Origin: Geosporobacter ferrireducens
GTDB taxonomy: Bacteria; Bacillota; Clostridia; Peptostreptococcales; Thermotaleaceae
Assembly: GCF_001750685.1 (NCBI RefSeq)
Contig: NZ_CP017269.1
Coordinates: forward strand, 620,001 to 684,000
Reading direction: 5' to 3'
DNA length: 64,000 bases
Both the position numbers and the translations under genes were made by a program. Shown here in pieces: positions 12,737-21,685 of the stretch; positions within the stretch are counted from its first letter, which is position 1, and each line of letters opens with the position of its first letter. The notes under the pieces are model-generated. The model was not told the DNA's origin and ran no database searches. It saw only the letters and a list, made by a program, of their open reading frames with translations.

Positions 12737-12757
12737 ATCATTATTTTACCGCCCGTG

Positions 12758-14134
12758 TTACTGCTGTACCACTGTATTTCTTTTCATATTAGCTTCCATG
12801 TATTCTTTCACTTTGACATCATCAAGCTTATAGAATAGCATTAGCACTAACGCCAATACCGCACACCCTGCAGGTACAATGGAGACGATGTTCATCACCC
12901 CGCTTACAAAAGCAGGGGTAGCTTCAACAGTTGCACTATACCCTATAGATGAAAGTCCGAAGCCTATAATGGCACCGCTTAATGCCACTCCTATTTTTAT
13001 TGGCATTGCGAACATGGACATGATAAATGCAGTACCATTCTTTCCAGTCTTGTAGTGTCCATATTCTGCAGCGTCTAAATACATTGCCGGTGCGATCGTT
13101 GTTCCAAGCGTTAATCCAAAACCGGCAATACTCACTAGGACTATATAAGTAGATGGATTGGTACCTGCAAATACACGAATCAACGCGAAAGCAACAATAG
13201 GAATGATACAAGACAAGCGATAGGTCGATTTTTTTCCGGTCTTACCTACTACCATAGGCGCAACTAAACTGCCTACAAAGTTTATACCATTTGTGCACAG
13301 CATATATACGGTAATCAATGCTAAATTGCCAACTACATATTTAAAATAGTAGGTAGCCATACCCAGTACTGCAAACATTGCTGCATATCTGATGCAGTCT
13401 GCGCTCATAATGGTTAACAACTGACTGTTCCCAAAAATCTGCTGTGCCATTTCACCTACCGTTAAGCCAGCGCTGCCTGCTCCGCTAAACTTTTTGTTTG
13501 GATCGTATAGATCGTATTCCTTAGTTACTCTAAATACATTCCAGTAGCCCAGTACTTGTAGGACAGCAAAAATGACCATTGCATAAAGGAATCCCTGTCC
13601 CTGATCCGTGCCTCCCAGGAACGCAGCCAAAGGCATAAATACTAAACTAAATGCAATGGAAGCAGCTGTTGTAAACTGCGTTTTCTTTGCAGAAAGCTGA
13701 ATTCTATCCTCAGCTGTTTTCCCCAAAATACTCATTAGCCCAATATGCCCGTTGAATGTAAAGTTTACACATACATGGGCAATTACATAACAGGTTCCCA
13801 AAAAAACAGATTTTGTTGCTACATTCATATCAAAATTTGTAAACATAAGAATAAAGAATAGACATGTGATAGGAGGAGTTATCAGCAGCCATGAGCGGAA
13901 CTGGCCCCATTTCAGCTGTGTTTTCTGTAATATTCCGCCGGTAATTGGTACAGAAACTGCATCGCCAATACGGGCAATGAGCAAAATGGTTCCCATGGCG
14001 GCTGCACTAATCATCGCTATATCTGTTAGAAAGTAGGCGTAATAGGATATTGCAATCATCATCATCATATTAAAAGTAAAGTCTGCCATACCATAGATAT
14101 TTATAATCTTGCTTGGTACCTTCATATCTTCCAT
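12758..14134 (-). CDS. GPH-family cation symporter (MelB-like MFS)
   Basis: A 458-residue membrane protein with about 12 transmembrane segments. The N-terminal part (YGMADFTFNMMMMIAISYY) and the loop after helix 2 (GILQKTQLKWGQFRSWLL) match the glycoside-pentoside-hexuronide:cation symporters, whose loop reads D-R-T-x-x-x-W-G-R-x-R-P. The acidic and first Arg residues of that loop are changed here, so the cargo may not be a sugar. GGAGG lies 8 bases before the ATG. It is the last gene of the corrinoid-UroD-transporter unit, 34 bases after the UroD-like gene, so it probably imports the methylated substrate. Confidence 0.85.
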   Translation of the reverse strand: MEDMKVPSKIINIYGMADFTFNMMMMIAISYYAYFLTDIAMISAAAMGTILLIARIGDAVSVPITGGILQKTQLKWGQFRSWLLITPPITCLFFILMFTNFDMNVATKSVFLGTCYVIAHVCVNFTFNGHIGLMSILGKTAEDRIQLSAKKTQFTTAASIAFSLVFMPLAAFLGGTDQGQGFLYAMVIFAVLQVLGYWNVFRVTKEYDLYDPNKKFSGAGSAGLTVGEMAQQIFGNSQLLTIMSADCIRYAAMFAVLGMATYYFKYVVGNLALITVYMLCTNGINFVGSLVAPMVVGKTGKKSTYRLSCIIPIVAFALIRVFAGTNPSTYIVLVSIAGFGLTLGTTIAPAMYLDAAEYGHYKTGKNGTAFIMSMFAMPIKIGVALSGAIIGFGLSSIGYSATVEATPAFVSGVMNIVSIVPAGCAVLALVLMLFYKLDDVKVKEYMEANMKRNTVVQQ

Positions 14135-14168
14135 AAACCAGACCTCCTTATACCTATTTATTTTTATA

Positions 14169-15533
14169 TTATATTAATAGGAACATAAGATACTGGAATA
14201 GCATTTCTTCATAGCCTTGCAGCTTTGGTGCACCAAAGTCTGAAACATGTGGATGCTGTGTCTTATATTCTTCCCAGGTTGTATAATACTTGCTTTCTAA
14301 TTTTCTTGAAGGAAGCGCTTTGTAATCATCCTTCTTAAATGCCAAACCAGAGTTCTCTCCAGCATTATTATATACCGCATAATCGCGTACAAATTCTGTA
14401 ACGGCACATAGATTTTCCATTTTAATATCATGAATAGTCAGCGGGCTCTTGTCTAATCCAAAAATATACTTGCCGCCAGGCGCTAAAATATCGATCATCT
14501 CTTTTGCCTTGTCAACACACTGCTCTTTTGTATGCGTCTTCAACATGGTTACCGGATAGAGTCCTTGTATGATATGTTTTTTACCTAACTTCTCTTTGAT
14601 TTGTTTCGTATCTCCATATTCGAACATTATGACTGTATTTGTGGGCAATTCATACAAATAATCAAGGTATCGGGTCCAGTCATCTTCACAGAAAATTTGT
14701 GAATGAATACCCATAGAAGCATACTCATCAAGCATTTTTTTGAAGCTAGGCCACCAGAGTTTTTCAAAATCCTTTTCCCGCATAAAGGTAGGCATGTGTA
14801 GTGGAAGCATTACCGTGCCATAATTTGAAATGGTTCTTGGCATTCCCATCTTTAGAACGATTGGATAAAGGGCCTCACAAGCCTCAGCTACCTTTTCAGG
14901 CATTCTTCTTACGTCCATGCTTATTCCTTTAAAGCTTCTCAGCTGGTCCGCTAAAAAGTCAAAGGGTGCTTCTGTAAAGCCGCCGGAGCCAAAGGGTGCC
15001 CCCGGATAGTATCCGTATTTCTCTACCATCTTACCTACGATCATACCTCCGGCCATCATATCATTGTTGTAGCCCAGCAAACTTTTCGAAAAAGACAGCA
15101 TCATTTTCACAGGGTTGCTTAAATCTAACGCTTTGTATTGCCTGGGTATTACTTTTTCAAGTAAACAATCATAAGGTTTTTCAATCAGATAATCATACTC
15201 CTCCGGAAGCATGCCAATTACCTCCGGGTGTTGGAAAAATCCATTGGAGCCCATGACAAAGGATTGAGATTCTAATGCTTGATAAAAGGAAGGATATCGG
15301 AGCGATCCCATACTTGGGCAAGTATCGGCATACAGGGTTTGGCAAATCTTATCCACTGCCTCTTCTACTATTCCGGGATTCCACTGGGCTTCTACCAGAT
15401 CAAAGCCGCCAAATCCTGCAATTACTTCAAATGGCAGCATCATATTTACAGGCACTCTCTTGGGAATCTTATTGTCAAAAATATCATGATAAAGACTCGT
15501 TCTCTCCTGTTGCAAAGCTTTTGTATCACTCAT
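14169..15533 (-). CDS. UroD-superfamily corrinoid methyltransferase-like protein (paralog 2)
   Basis: A 454-residue UroD-superfamily protein, clearly related to but more divergent than the other two paralogs. Equivalent segments are PLHMPTFMREKDFEKLWW, IFCEDDWTRYLDYL (His of CEHDW replaced by Asp) and DILAPGGKYIFGLDKSP. It ends in the same tail type (KLQGYEEMLFQYLMFLLI). Its start codon lies one base after the stop of the corrinoid-protein gene, so translation is probably coupled. This makes it the best candidate for the partner that methylates or demethylates that corrinoid. The substrate cannot be read from sequence. Confidence 0.8.
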   Translation of the reverse strand: MSDTKALQQERTSLYHDIFDNKIPKRVPVNMMLPFEVIAGFGGFDLVEAQWNPGIVEEAVDKICQTLYADTCPSMGSLRYPSFYQALESQSFVMGSNGFFQHPEVIGMLPEEYDYLIEKPYDCLLEKVIPRQYKALDLSNPVKMMLSFSKSLLGYNNDMMAGGMIVGKMVEKYGYYPGAPFGSGGFTEAPFDFLADQLRSFKGISMDVRRMPEKVAEACEALYPIVLKMGMPRTISNYGTVMLPLHMPTFMREKDFEKLWWPSFKKMLDEYASMGIHSQIFCEDDWTRYLDYLYELPTNTVIMFEYGDTKQIKEKLGKKHIIQGLYPVTMLKTHTKEQCVDKAKEMIDILAPGGKYIFGLDKSPLTIHDIKMENLCAVTEFVRDYAVYNNAGENSGLAFKKDDYKALPSRKLESKYYTTWEEYKTQHPHVSDFGAPKLQGYEEMLFQYLMFLLI

Positions 15534-15534
15534 A

Positions 15535-16173
15535 TTACTTCACCCACCCTTGACAGATTTTTACCCCTTCTGCAGCATTCGTTGTAAATGCATCCGCACC
15601 AATTTGCTCACAGGCTTCTTTTGTTACAGGGTTTCCCCCGATGATTGTTTTTACACTGTCTCTTAAGCCTGCATTTTTTAATTCATCTATAAGGTTCTTC
15701 ATAGAATCTAAAGCCAGCGTAAGTACACCACTCATCCCTACAACCTGAGGCTTAACCTCTTTTATCTTTTCTACAAAGGCACTTGCTGAAACGTCAATAC
15801 CAAGGTCATACACTTCAAAACCTGCAGCCTCTGACATACTTTTGAATATATTTTTACCAATATCGTGTAAATCTCCTTCAACGGTTCCAAGCACCATGAT
15901 TCCCACCTTTGTTGTATTACGTCCTCCGATTGCAGGCTTTAGGATGTCTATGGCACTTCCCAGCAATTCTCCGGCAAAGATTAGATCTCCGACAAAATAC
16001 TCACCCTTATCAAACAAATCCCCTACGATCGCCATTCCCTGCTGACAGGCTTCTACGACCTTCTGTGCTTCTTCTTCAGTGGGATTACTTGCTACGAAAT
16101 CCTTTAACTTTTCTAATACTTCTTGTTCTTCCAGCTGACCTACCAACTCTGATAACGTTTTCAATTCAACCAT
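15535..16173 (-). CDS. Methyltransferase cognate corrinoid protein
   Basis: A 212-residue B12-binding protein. Residues 1-85 are the helical cap domain and residues 88-212 the Rossmann-like cobalamin domain. The lower-ligand motif D-x-H-x-x-G appears as DLHDIG at 101-106 (His103), with SGVLTLA near 148-154 and IIGG near 177-180, all expected contacts of base-off/His-on cobamides. It carries the methyl group between methyltransferase I and II. GGAGGG precedes the ATG. It is first in a unit with a UroD-like methyltransferase and a transporter and is transcribed from a sigma-54 promoter. It is the only corrinoid protein here, so three UroD-like proteins may share it. Confidence 0.92.
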   Translation of the reverse strand: MVELKTLSELVGQLEEQEVLEKLKDFVASNPTEEEAQKVVEACQQGMAIVGDLFDKGEYFVGDLIFAGELLGSAIDILKPAIGGRNTTKVGIMVLGTVEGDLHDIGKNIFKSMSEAAGFEVYDLGIDVSASAFVEKIKEVKPQVVGMSGVLTLALDSMKNLIDELKNAGLRDSVKTIIGGNPVTKEACEQIGADAFTTNAAEGVKICQGWVK

Positions 16174-16260
16174 AAAAAACCCTCCTTAATATTGTAGATT
16201 AGTGCATTCATGTCATTTCTCCAATGTCACTTTTTATACATGTATATATGGGTAGTAATT

Positions 16261-16276
16261 AGCAAATTCTATGCCA
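16261..16276 (-). promoter_or_regulatory. Sigma-54 promoter of the corrinoid protein operon
   Basis: Minus strand TGGCAT (16271-16276), AGAAT, TTGCT (16261-16265): a perfect -24/-12 match, about 88 bases before the ATG. The -24 element also lies in a 14-bp perfect palindrome ATGCCAATTGGCAT (16271-16284). Confidence 0.88.
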
Positions 16277-16350
16277 ATTGGCATATATCTGTCATATATG
16301 TTGTTATTACAGGTTTTCAAAATCTTCTTTCCACCATTTCTAAGGATGTT

Positions 16351-16391
16351 AAAAAAAGAACTGTGGCAAAATGCCCCAGTTCTTTTTTTAG
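16351..16391. terminator. Bidirectional terminator
   Basis: AAAAAAAGAACTGTGGC-aaaat-GCCCCAGTTCTTTTTTT, with T-runs in both directions. It ends transcription of the 16455-17822 gene before the next sigma-54 promoter. Confidence 0.85.
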
Positions 16392-16429
16392 CGTTACTAT
16401 CCCCTATGCATGTAGATTTTGTGTCTCAA

Positions 16430-16443
16430 TGACACATGTGTCA
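16430..16443. promoter_or_regulatory. Candidate upstream activator site for the corrinoid operon
   Basis: Perfect 14-bp palindrome TGACACATGTGTCA centred about 160 bp upstream of the -24 element at 16276. Its core CACATGTG recurs at 18142-18149, a similar distance from the next sigma-54 promoter, as expected for a dimeric enhancer-binding protein site. Confidence 0.65.
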
Positions 16444-16454
16444 AAATGTCACAA

Positions 16455-17822
16455 TTACAAAAGCATAAACATCATCATAAATAACATTTCTTCATAGCTT
16501 TGAAGCTTAGAAGCGATTATGGCCTCTAACGCAGGATTGATATCAGGATGTCCTGCCTTATATTCATCCCATGTTTGATAATACTTTGATTTGAATTTCG
16601 GAATACCTGCCAGAATATTCTTTACAACTGGTTTTCCTTCCGCCACTGTAGGCTCACCGGGATTATCATATTTTGCATTTTCGGCTACATACTGAAGAAC
16701 TGCTGCATAATTCTCCACATTTATACTATCTAAGGTAACTGGACTTTTATCGAATTCAAAATAATATTTTCCTCCAGGTGCCAGAATATCGATCAATTCT
16801 TTTGCTTTATCAATACATTGCTGCTTCGTTGCGGTTCTTAGATAGGTTAATGGATAAAATCCAGAAATAATATGCTTCTTACCGAGTTTATCCTTTACGC
16901 GCTTAGGATCACCATGTTCAAAGTAAAGCCTTGTGTTTTCGGGCAGTTCATAGAGATAATCTAAATATCTCATCCAATCGTGTTCACAGAATATAACGCA
17001 TGGCTGTCCTGCTTCTGCGAGGGCATGAACCATTTTACTAAAGGTAGGCCAGTATAGTTTTTCAAAATCACTATTTCTAAGGTAAGTACCCATATGAAGC
17101 GGAATAAAAGTCTGACCATACTTAGAAGGTACAGGAGGTATTCCTCTCTTGATTTGTATCGGAAGCATTGCCTCACAGGCTTCAGTGATTTTTTCAGGGC
17201 ATCTTTTTACATCCATAGCGATTCCCTTAAAACTTCTTAAAAAGTCTGCAATAAAGTCAAAGGGTGCAGTCACCCAACTGCTGGATTCCATGGGCACTGT
17301 ATAGAATCCGTATTTTTCTATCAGTTTTACATCAATTTTTCCATAGGTCTCAACGTAATCGTAAAAAGCCTTAAAAGCTCTTGCAAACACCAAAGACCTT
17401 GTTACAGGATCGGTATTCAACTCAGAATAGAGCCTCGGCAATACCTTTTCCATAATACAATCGTATGGATTTTTTATAAAGTCATCATATTCATCAACTT
17501 CCATACCGACGGTCTCCGGATGTTGAATAAACCCATTTGAACCCATAACAAATCCTTTGGCACCCAATATCTGCAAGTGGGCAGGAAATCTCGCAAAGCC
17601 TGAAGGATAGGCATCAGACCTTGTCATCTGGCAGGCTTTATCTAAAGCCTCTTCGATACCATTCAAAGTCCACTGTGTTTCTGCTAAGGGAAGCCCTGCA
17701 TACTGAATGCAGAATTCAAGAGGTAAATTTGCATTAATCGGTACCCTTTTCGGTATTTTACTGTCATACAAATCCTTAAATATCTGTTGTCTTTCTTGTT
17801 GAAGCGCTTTCATACCGGACAT
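16455..17822 (-). CDS. UroD-superfamily corrinoid methyltransferase-like protein (paralog 3)
   Basis: A 455-residue UroD-superfamily protein, nearly a sister of paralog 1: shared blocks include GFVMGSNGFIQHPE, IFCEHDWMRYLDYLYELP and ELIDILAPGGKYYFEFD. Conserved His and Cys residues in PLHMGTYLR and FCEHDW could hold the zinc that activates a methyl acceptor or donor. It ends with KLQSYEEMLFMMMFMLL. The start at 17822 is chosen because GGAGG lies 9 bases upstream; the longer frame to 17939 begins at about the transcription start. It is a single-gene unit with its own sigma-54 promoter. The difference from paralog 1 may reflect a different methylated substrate. Confidence 0.8.
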   Translation of the reverse strand: MSGMKALQQERQQIFKDLYDSKIPKRVPINANLPLEFCIQYAGLPLAETQWTLNGIEEALDKACQMTRSDAYPSGFARFPAHLQILGAKGFVMGSNGFIQHPETVGMEVDEYDDFIKNPYDCIMEKVLPRLYSELNTDPVTRSLVFARAFKAFYDYVETYGKIDVKLIEKYGFYTVPMESSSWVTAPFDFIADFLRSFKGIAMDVKRCPEKITEACEAMLPIQIKRGIPPVPSKYGQTFIPLHMGTYLRNSDFEKLYWPTFSKMVHALAEAGQPCVIFCEHDWMRYLDYLYELPENTRLYFEHGDPKRVKDKLGKKHIISGFYPLTYLRTATKQQCIDKAKELIDILAPGGKYYFEFDKSPVTLDSINVENYAAVLQYVAENAKYDNPGEPTVAEGKPVVKNILAGIPKFKSKYYQTWDEYKAGHPDINPALEAIIASKLQSYEEMLFMMMFMLL

Positions 17823-17956
17823 CTGAATATTCCTCCTTTTAAATATATAAGTAGTTTCTATACAGCGGCTATTCTTTTCAAACCGCCTTTCATTCATAGC
17901 TTTCCTATGATTATGACGTCCCTCAAATGATATATGCATATACGCTCAAATACTAC

Positions 17957-17972
17957 AGCAAGTATTATGCCA
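17957..17972 (-). promoter_or_regulatory. Sigma-54 promoter of UroD-like paralog 3
   Basis: Minus strand TGGCAT (17967-17972), AATAC, TTGCT (17957-17961), a perfect -24/-12 match. The leader to the chosen start codon is about 120 bases. Confidence 0.87.
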
Positions 17973-18052
17973 GTTAATGTATATCTATTTTCTCTTTCTC
18001 ACAGATTGATATTTCTTGATTCCATTTTAACCTTCATATCTTTTTCTTGATC

Positions 18053-18096
18053 TTAAAAAAAATAAACTGTGGCGTATTTACACAGTTTGTTTTTTA
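18053..18096 (-). terminator. Terminator of the sigma-54 activator gene
   Basis: AAACTGTG-gcgtattta-CACAGTTT with T-rich runs on both sides, between the activator stop (18176) and the sigma-54 promoter at 17972. Confidence 0.75.
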
Positions 18097-18140
18097 AAAT
18101 AGAAATTTTATCTTCGTTGATATGGATTTGGGGCAGATTT

Positions 18141-18162
18141 ACACATGTGGCATAGGGCCACA
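18141..18162. promoter_or_regulatory. Candidate upstream activator site for UroD-like paralog 3
   Basis: ACACATGTGGC followed by GGCCACA. The CACATGTG core (18142-18149) is shared with the palindrome at 16430-16443 and lies about 173 bp upstream of the -24 element at 17972. The overlapping inverted repeat TGTGGC..GGCCACA may extend the site. Confidence 0.6.
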
Positions 18163-18175
18163 GCGAAAAGAAAAT

Positions 18176-19717
18176 TTATCTTAAATTGTATTTCTCCATT
18201 TTTCTATATAAAGATTTTCGATCAATACCTAATTTTTTTGCAGCAGCCGAAATATTGTTTTTGTTCTCATTTATTACTGACATAATAATATTTCTTTCAT
18301 AGTTGTCTAAAAGAGTATTTAAATTTCCATAGCTACTATCGTATTCCCTGGAACTTTCACTTTTTTCACTGATTTCTACGATATTAAGATGTCTATTTCT
18401 AGCATAATAAATGTAGTTTGGAAAAAGTTCTGCCGTTAAGGTGGATTGATCCTCTTCACAGAGCATAATTGCACATTCCAGTGTATTTACAAGCTCCCGT
18501 ACATTTCCAGGCCAGTGGCATCTTACGAAATACTCCATAACATTTGCGTCTAAATTTTTAATATACTTTCCATATTTCTTATTAAATTTTTCAATAAAAT
18601 AATCTATAAGTAACGGAATATCTTCTTTTCGTTCACGGAGTGGAGGTATGGTCAATATTACGGTTGCAATCCTGTAAAAAAAATCTTCCCGCATTATGTT
18701 CTTCTTTACAGCCTCTTTAGGGTCCATATTGGTTGCACAGATCACACAGCATTCGATATCAATATCCTTCGTATCTCCTATGCGTCTAATTTTTTTGTCT
18801 TGCAGCACTCTGAGGAGCTTTGCCTGCATGGATAAAGGCATCGAATTGATTTCATCCAAAAAAAGGGTACCTTTCCCTACCTGTTCAAATACTCCCGGTA
18901 TATTTTCTGCCCCGGTAAAGGCACCCCTCACTGTACCAAACAACAAACTTTCAATAAGGGTTTCTGGTACGGCTGAGCAGTTTAATGCGATGAATGGTTC
19001 ATGGGCATACAGACTTTCATTGTGGATTCCTTGTGCAAACAATTCTTTTCCCGTTCCCGTTTCTCCATAAATCAATATATTGGCATTATAATTCGCAATT
19101 CTCCTGACTTTTTCCTTGCATGCACGGACAGCTTCGCTATTACCAATGATGTCATTTAAGGTAAATTTGCATCCATTTATTAAATCTTTTTTCAATTTTG
19201 TCTGACTCATTTTCCTTTGTAATTCGTATGTTTGCATTATAAAAGAGTCCAGTGTCGTTATATCTCTTCCTGTATAGTAAAATGCCTTATATTCTTCATT
19301 TTCAAAATATGGATAAAATCCCGCTATAATATGGAATTGTTTTCCTATCCTTGAGTTTCCTATCATTTTTATATTCTTCACTGGTTTTCCTTTTTTGATA
19401 ATCTGCTCTTTATCAAAAAGGAAATCAGAGGGGGGTTCCCATAAATCAATTTCATATTTTCCGATAACTTCTTCCTTCTTCCATATATCATATTTTTCAT
19501 TTGGTTTTGAATAAAGGATGATCTTCCCTTCTGTGTCAACAGCATGTACAGCTTCGTACATGTTATCAAGGATATCCTCCATTAAATTGACTTTAAATTT
19601 TAACGCCTTGTTTTCCACTTCTAACTCTTGATTGTTTTTGATAAGTTTTTTGCTTTCCTCTATTTGATTTTCTAGGGCCTTCTCCAGTTCTTGTATGCGT
19701 AATTGTAATTCTTTCAA
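18176..19717 (-). CDS. Sigma-54-dependent activator with PAS sensor and Fis-type HTH
   Basis: A 513-residue enhancer-binding protein. Residues 1-48 form a coiled coil, about 49-155 a PAS-like sensor and about 185-415 the AAA+ domain, with a Fis-like helix-turn-helix at the C-terminus (NNISAAAKKLGIDRKSLYRKM). Key motifs are Walker A GETGTGKE (218-225), the sigma-54 contact loop GAFTGA (265-270), Walker B LFLDEI (285-290) and WPGNVREL. A TTG start is used, 9 bases after GGGAG. It sits directly upstream of three sigma-54 promoters, so it is very probably their activator, sensing the methylated substrate or a product through the PAS domain. Confidence 0.93.
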   Translation of the reverse strand: MKELQLRIQELEKALENQIEESKKLIKNNQELEVENKALKFKVNLMEDILDNMYEAVHAVDTEGKIILYSKPNEKYDIWKKEEVIGKYEIDLWEPPSDFLFDKEQIIKKGKPVKNIKMIGNSRIGKQFHIIAGFYPYFENEEYKAFYYTGRDITTLDSFIMQTYELQRKMSQTKLKKDLINGCKFTLNDIIGNSEAVRACKEKVRRIANYNANILIYGETGTGKELFAQGIHNESLYAHEPFIALNCSAVPETLIESLLFGTVRGAFTGAENIPGVFEQVGKGTLFLDEINSMPLSMQAKLLRVLQDKKIRRIGDTKDIDIECCVICATNMDPKEAVKKNIMREDFFYRIATVILTIPPLRERKEDIPLLIDYFIEKFNKKYGKYIKNLDANVMEYFVRCHWPGNVRELVNTLECAIMLCEEDQSTLTAELFPNYIYYARNRHLNIVEISEKSESSREYDSSYGNLNTLLDNYERNIIMSVINENKNNISAAAKKLGIDRKSLYRKMEKYNLR

Positions 19718-19923
19718 TTAAAATCACTCCCTGAACCTTATATATTGATCAATGCTCCCTTTAAAAATCTCTGAAATAGGATTGTTATGGACGACTTTGA
19801 CGCGACTGAAACACTATATATGTTCTGAATATATGTAATGTTCTATATTTTTCCTCTTTTCCCTCTGATATTTATAAAATCTTTCCTTCCCATGGCTGAA
19901 TATTTTATGTTTGCTTTTGAATT

Positions 19924-19962
19924 TAAAAAAGGATGGTACATTTCAGTTCCATCCTTTTTTAT
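19924..19962. terminator. Bidirectional terminator
   Basis: AAAAAAGGATGG-tacatttcagtt-CCATCCTTTTTT, with T-runs in both directions. It ends the transcript of the 77-residue gene at 19991-20224. The remainder of 19718-19990 is AT-rich upstream sequence of the activator gene; no gene is seen. Confidence 0.85.
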
Positions 19963-19990
19963 GTAAAAAAAAACAGAGAATTTCTCTGCT

Positions 19991-20224
19991 TTATTGGGTG
20001 ATTACACGTAATCTCATTTTGGCTTCCTTTTCCAAAGGTATGATAATTTCTTTTTTTTCATTTAATATTTTATCTTCCCTAAGTGTCCAAATAGGTATAT
20101 CCACCTTAAACTTATCACATAAAGTCACCAGTGCAACAAAAAAGCTCTGTTCATCACTAAACGGCATTTTGAAAATATTAACCACCGTATCATTTTCAAG
20201 TATTTCACCTTTCAGCATTTTCAT
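19991..20224 (-). CDS. Small hypothetical protein downstream of AgrC-like kinase
   Basis: A 77-residue protein I do not recognise: mixed alpha/beta with a Lys-rich end, no membrane segment, no Cys pair and no DNA-binding motif, so it is not an AgrA. The frame is open back to 20326, but AAAAGGGG lies 9 bases before the ATG at 20224, while the earlier ATG codons lack ribosome sites and would overlap the kinase gene. It follows the kinase stop by about 55 bases and is probably co-transcribed with it. A role in the peptide-signalling pathway is possible but not shown. Confidence 0.6.
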   Translation of the reverse strand: MKMLKGEILENDTVVNIFKMPFSDEQSFFVALVTLCDKFKVDIPIWTLREDKILNEKKEIIIPLEKEAKMRLRVITQ

Positions 20225-20279
20225 ACTAATTTCCCCTTTTTCCAGTTTATCCCATCTCCAAAGATAGTTCTTTTCAACA

Positions 20280-21659
20280 TTATTGTACCGTACCATATTT
20301 ATAATTACCCAAGCGGTCTTTTTCATTCTTCGATTTAGCCAGTGGAAATTTTATTAGAAATTCCGTCTCTAATTCAGAACTATTCACAGCAATAACCCCC
20401 TGGTGCTTGCCTATAAGCTCTTTTATTATAAATAGTCCCAGTCCGTGATCCTCTTTATCTTTGGTTTTCGTGGAAAAACCATTTTCAAAGATCTTATCAA
20501 TGATCTCCGCCGGAATTGGAGGACCATTATTTGAGATCGATAAGCAATAATCACCCTCCTCTATGTAAGAACAAATAGATACAATTTTTTGTTCATTTTC
20601 AGGATCAGATAAAACTGCGTCAAAGGCATTGTCAACGATATTGCTGATAATCGTGATCAAATCGTATTCGTTCAAAGTCAGGAAGTTAAGCGGTACTTCA
20701 AAATCCACATCCAGATGTATATCATGAGAAAAAGCTATATTACTTTTCACTGTCATCAGCCCGTCTACATAATCATTACCGGTATTATAATAGCGATAGC
20801 TGGACTGCATGTTATGAATCAGTTTATCCAAATAATTTTTAATTTTCTCCGTAGTATTCTCGGAATTAATGATACACAGGGCGTATACCGTATTGATGTG
20901 GTTTGAAAAATCATGCTTCTCTCTGCGAATGATGTTTAGCAGGGTCTCGATGTTTTTAACATATTCCGCCTGCAGCTTGTACTGCTGCTGGATTCGCCAC
21001 AGCTTTTCCTTCTCCTTATATACCAATACGCCAAGGCCTATGAATATAAGGAAAATCAGCATGATCAAAAACTCATATAGTATTATATTTTCGCTATTAG
21101 CAGTTACATAATGTATATTAAAAACTACTGTACCTACCAGAAATATAGCTAAAAGTATATAGGAAACACCCGTATCATGAAAATCATCTTCTAAAGACAG
21201 AAATACTCTTACCCTCTTTCTTAGTGCAAATAGAATTAATAAACCCTGTAAGGCTTTAACAATCAGAGAAAAATAAAATCGACTAGCCTGATTGGTAATC
21301 AAATCCGATATTTCCATATGTAGGATTGAAGATATTAATAAAAAACTAAGACCTTCCGTAATCATCAAATATATAATTACTGCAAGGGCTACAATAGATG
21401 ATTTTAGTAAACTGCTAGAAGTAATAATAGACAAATTGATTATCATAAACACCATTATTATTGCTGTACTGAGTCCCACAGGAAGGTATGTTGAAATCCA
21501 CAAAGTAAATGTTGTATAGAATACTATAAAAATAGAGGCCTTTATTTTATTTTCACGCAAAAATAACTCTTTGTTTAATAATATTATATAAATCAATAAG
21601 ATATAAAAAGCTTCAATAGCGGGAAAGCCTATCTCATTACATAGTTCATATATGTTCAT
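20280..21659 (-). CDS. AgrC-like sensor histidine kinase (GHKL)
   Basis: A 459-residue membrane kinase. The first 200 residues hold about six or seven hydrophobic segments, as in peptide-sensing AgrC receptors. A helical segment with RREKHDFSNHINTVYAL carries the phospho-acceptor His in the HPK10-type context (KHDFxNH). The ATPase domain follows, with NIVDNAFDAV (N box), ISNNGPPI (G1) and HGLGLFIIKE (G2). GAAGGGG precedes the ATG at 21659; the longer frame lacks a site. The gene lies 61 bases downstream of the agrD-like gene. No response regulator follows, so the partner is elsewhere or the pathway is unusual. Confidence 0.88.
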   Translation of the reverse strand: MNIYELCNEIGFPAIEAFYILLIYIILLNKELFLRENKIKASIFIVFYTTFTLWISTYLPVGLSTAIIMVFMIINLSIITSSSLLKSSIVALAVIIYLMITEGLSFLLISSILHMEISDLITNQASRFYFSLIVKALQGLLILFALRKRVRVFLSLEDDFHDTGVSYILLAIFLVGTVVFNIHYVTANSENIILYEFLIMLIFLIFIGLGVLVYKEKEKLWRIQQQYKLQAEYVKNIETLLNIIRREKHDFSNHINTVYALCIINSENTTEKIKNYLDKLIHNMQSSYRYYNTGNDYVDGLMTVKSNIAFSHDIHLDVDFEVPLNFLTLNEYDLITIISNIVDNAFDAVLSDPENEQKIVSICSYIEEGDYCLSISNNGPPIPAEIIDKIFENGFSTKTKDKEDHGLGLFIIKELIGKHQGVIAVNSSELETEFLIKFPLAKSKNEKDRLGNYKYGTVQ

Positions 21660-21685
21660 TGACAAAACCCCTTCAAATGAAACTT

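Noticed and set aside
11276..17822. Annotation of the UroD-like proteins as heme-pathway uroporphyrinogen decarboxylase
   Set aside because: The context is a corrinoid protein, transporter and sigma-54 control, not heme synthesis, and there are three divergent copies. Methyltransferase-type members of the superfamily fit better.
20224..20326. Longer start for the small gene after the AgrC-like kinase
   Set aside because: It would overlap the kinase coding end and has no ribosome site; the ATG at 20224 has one.
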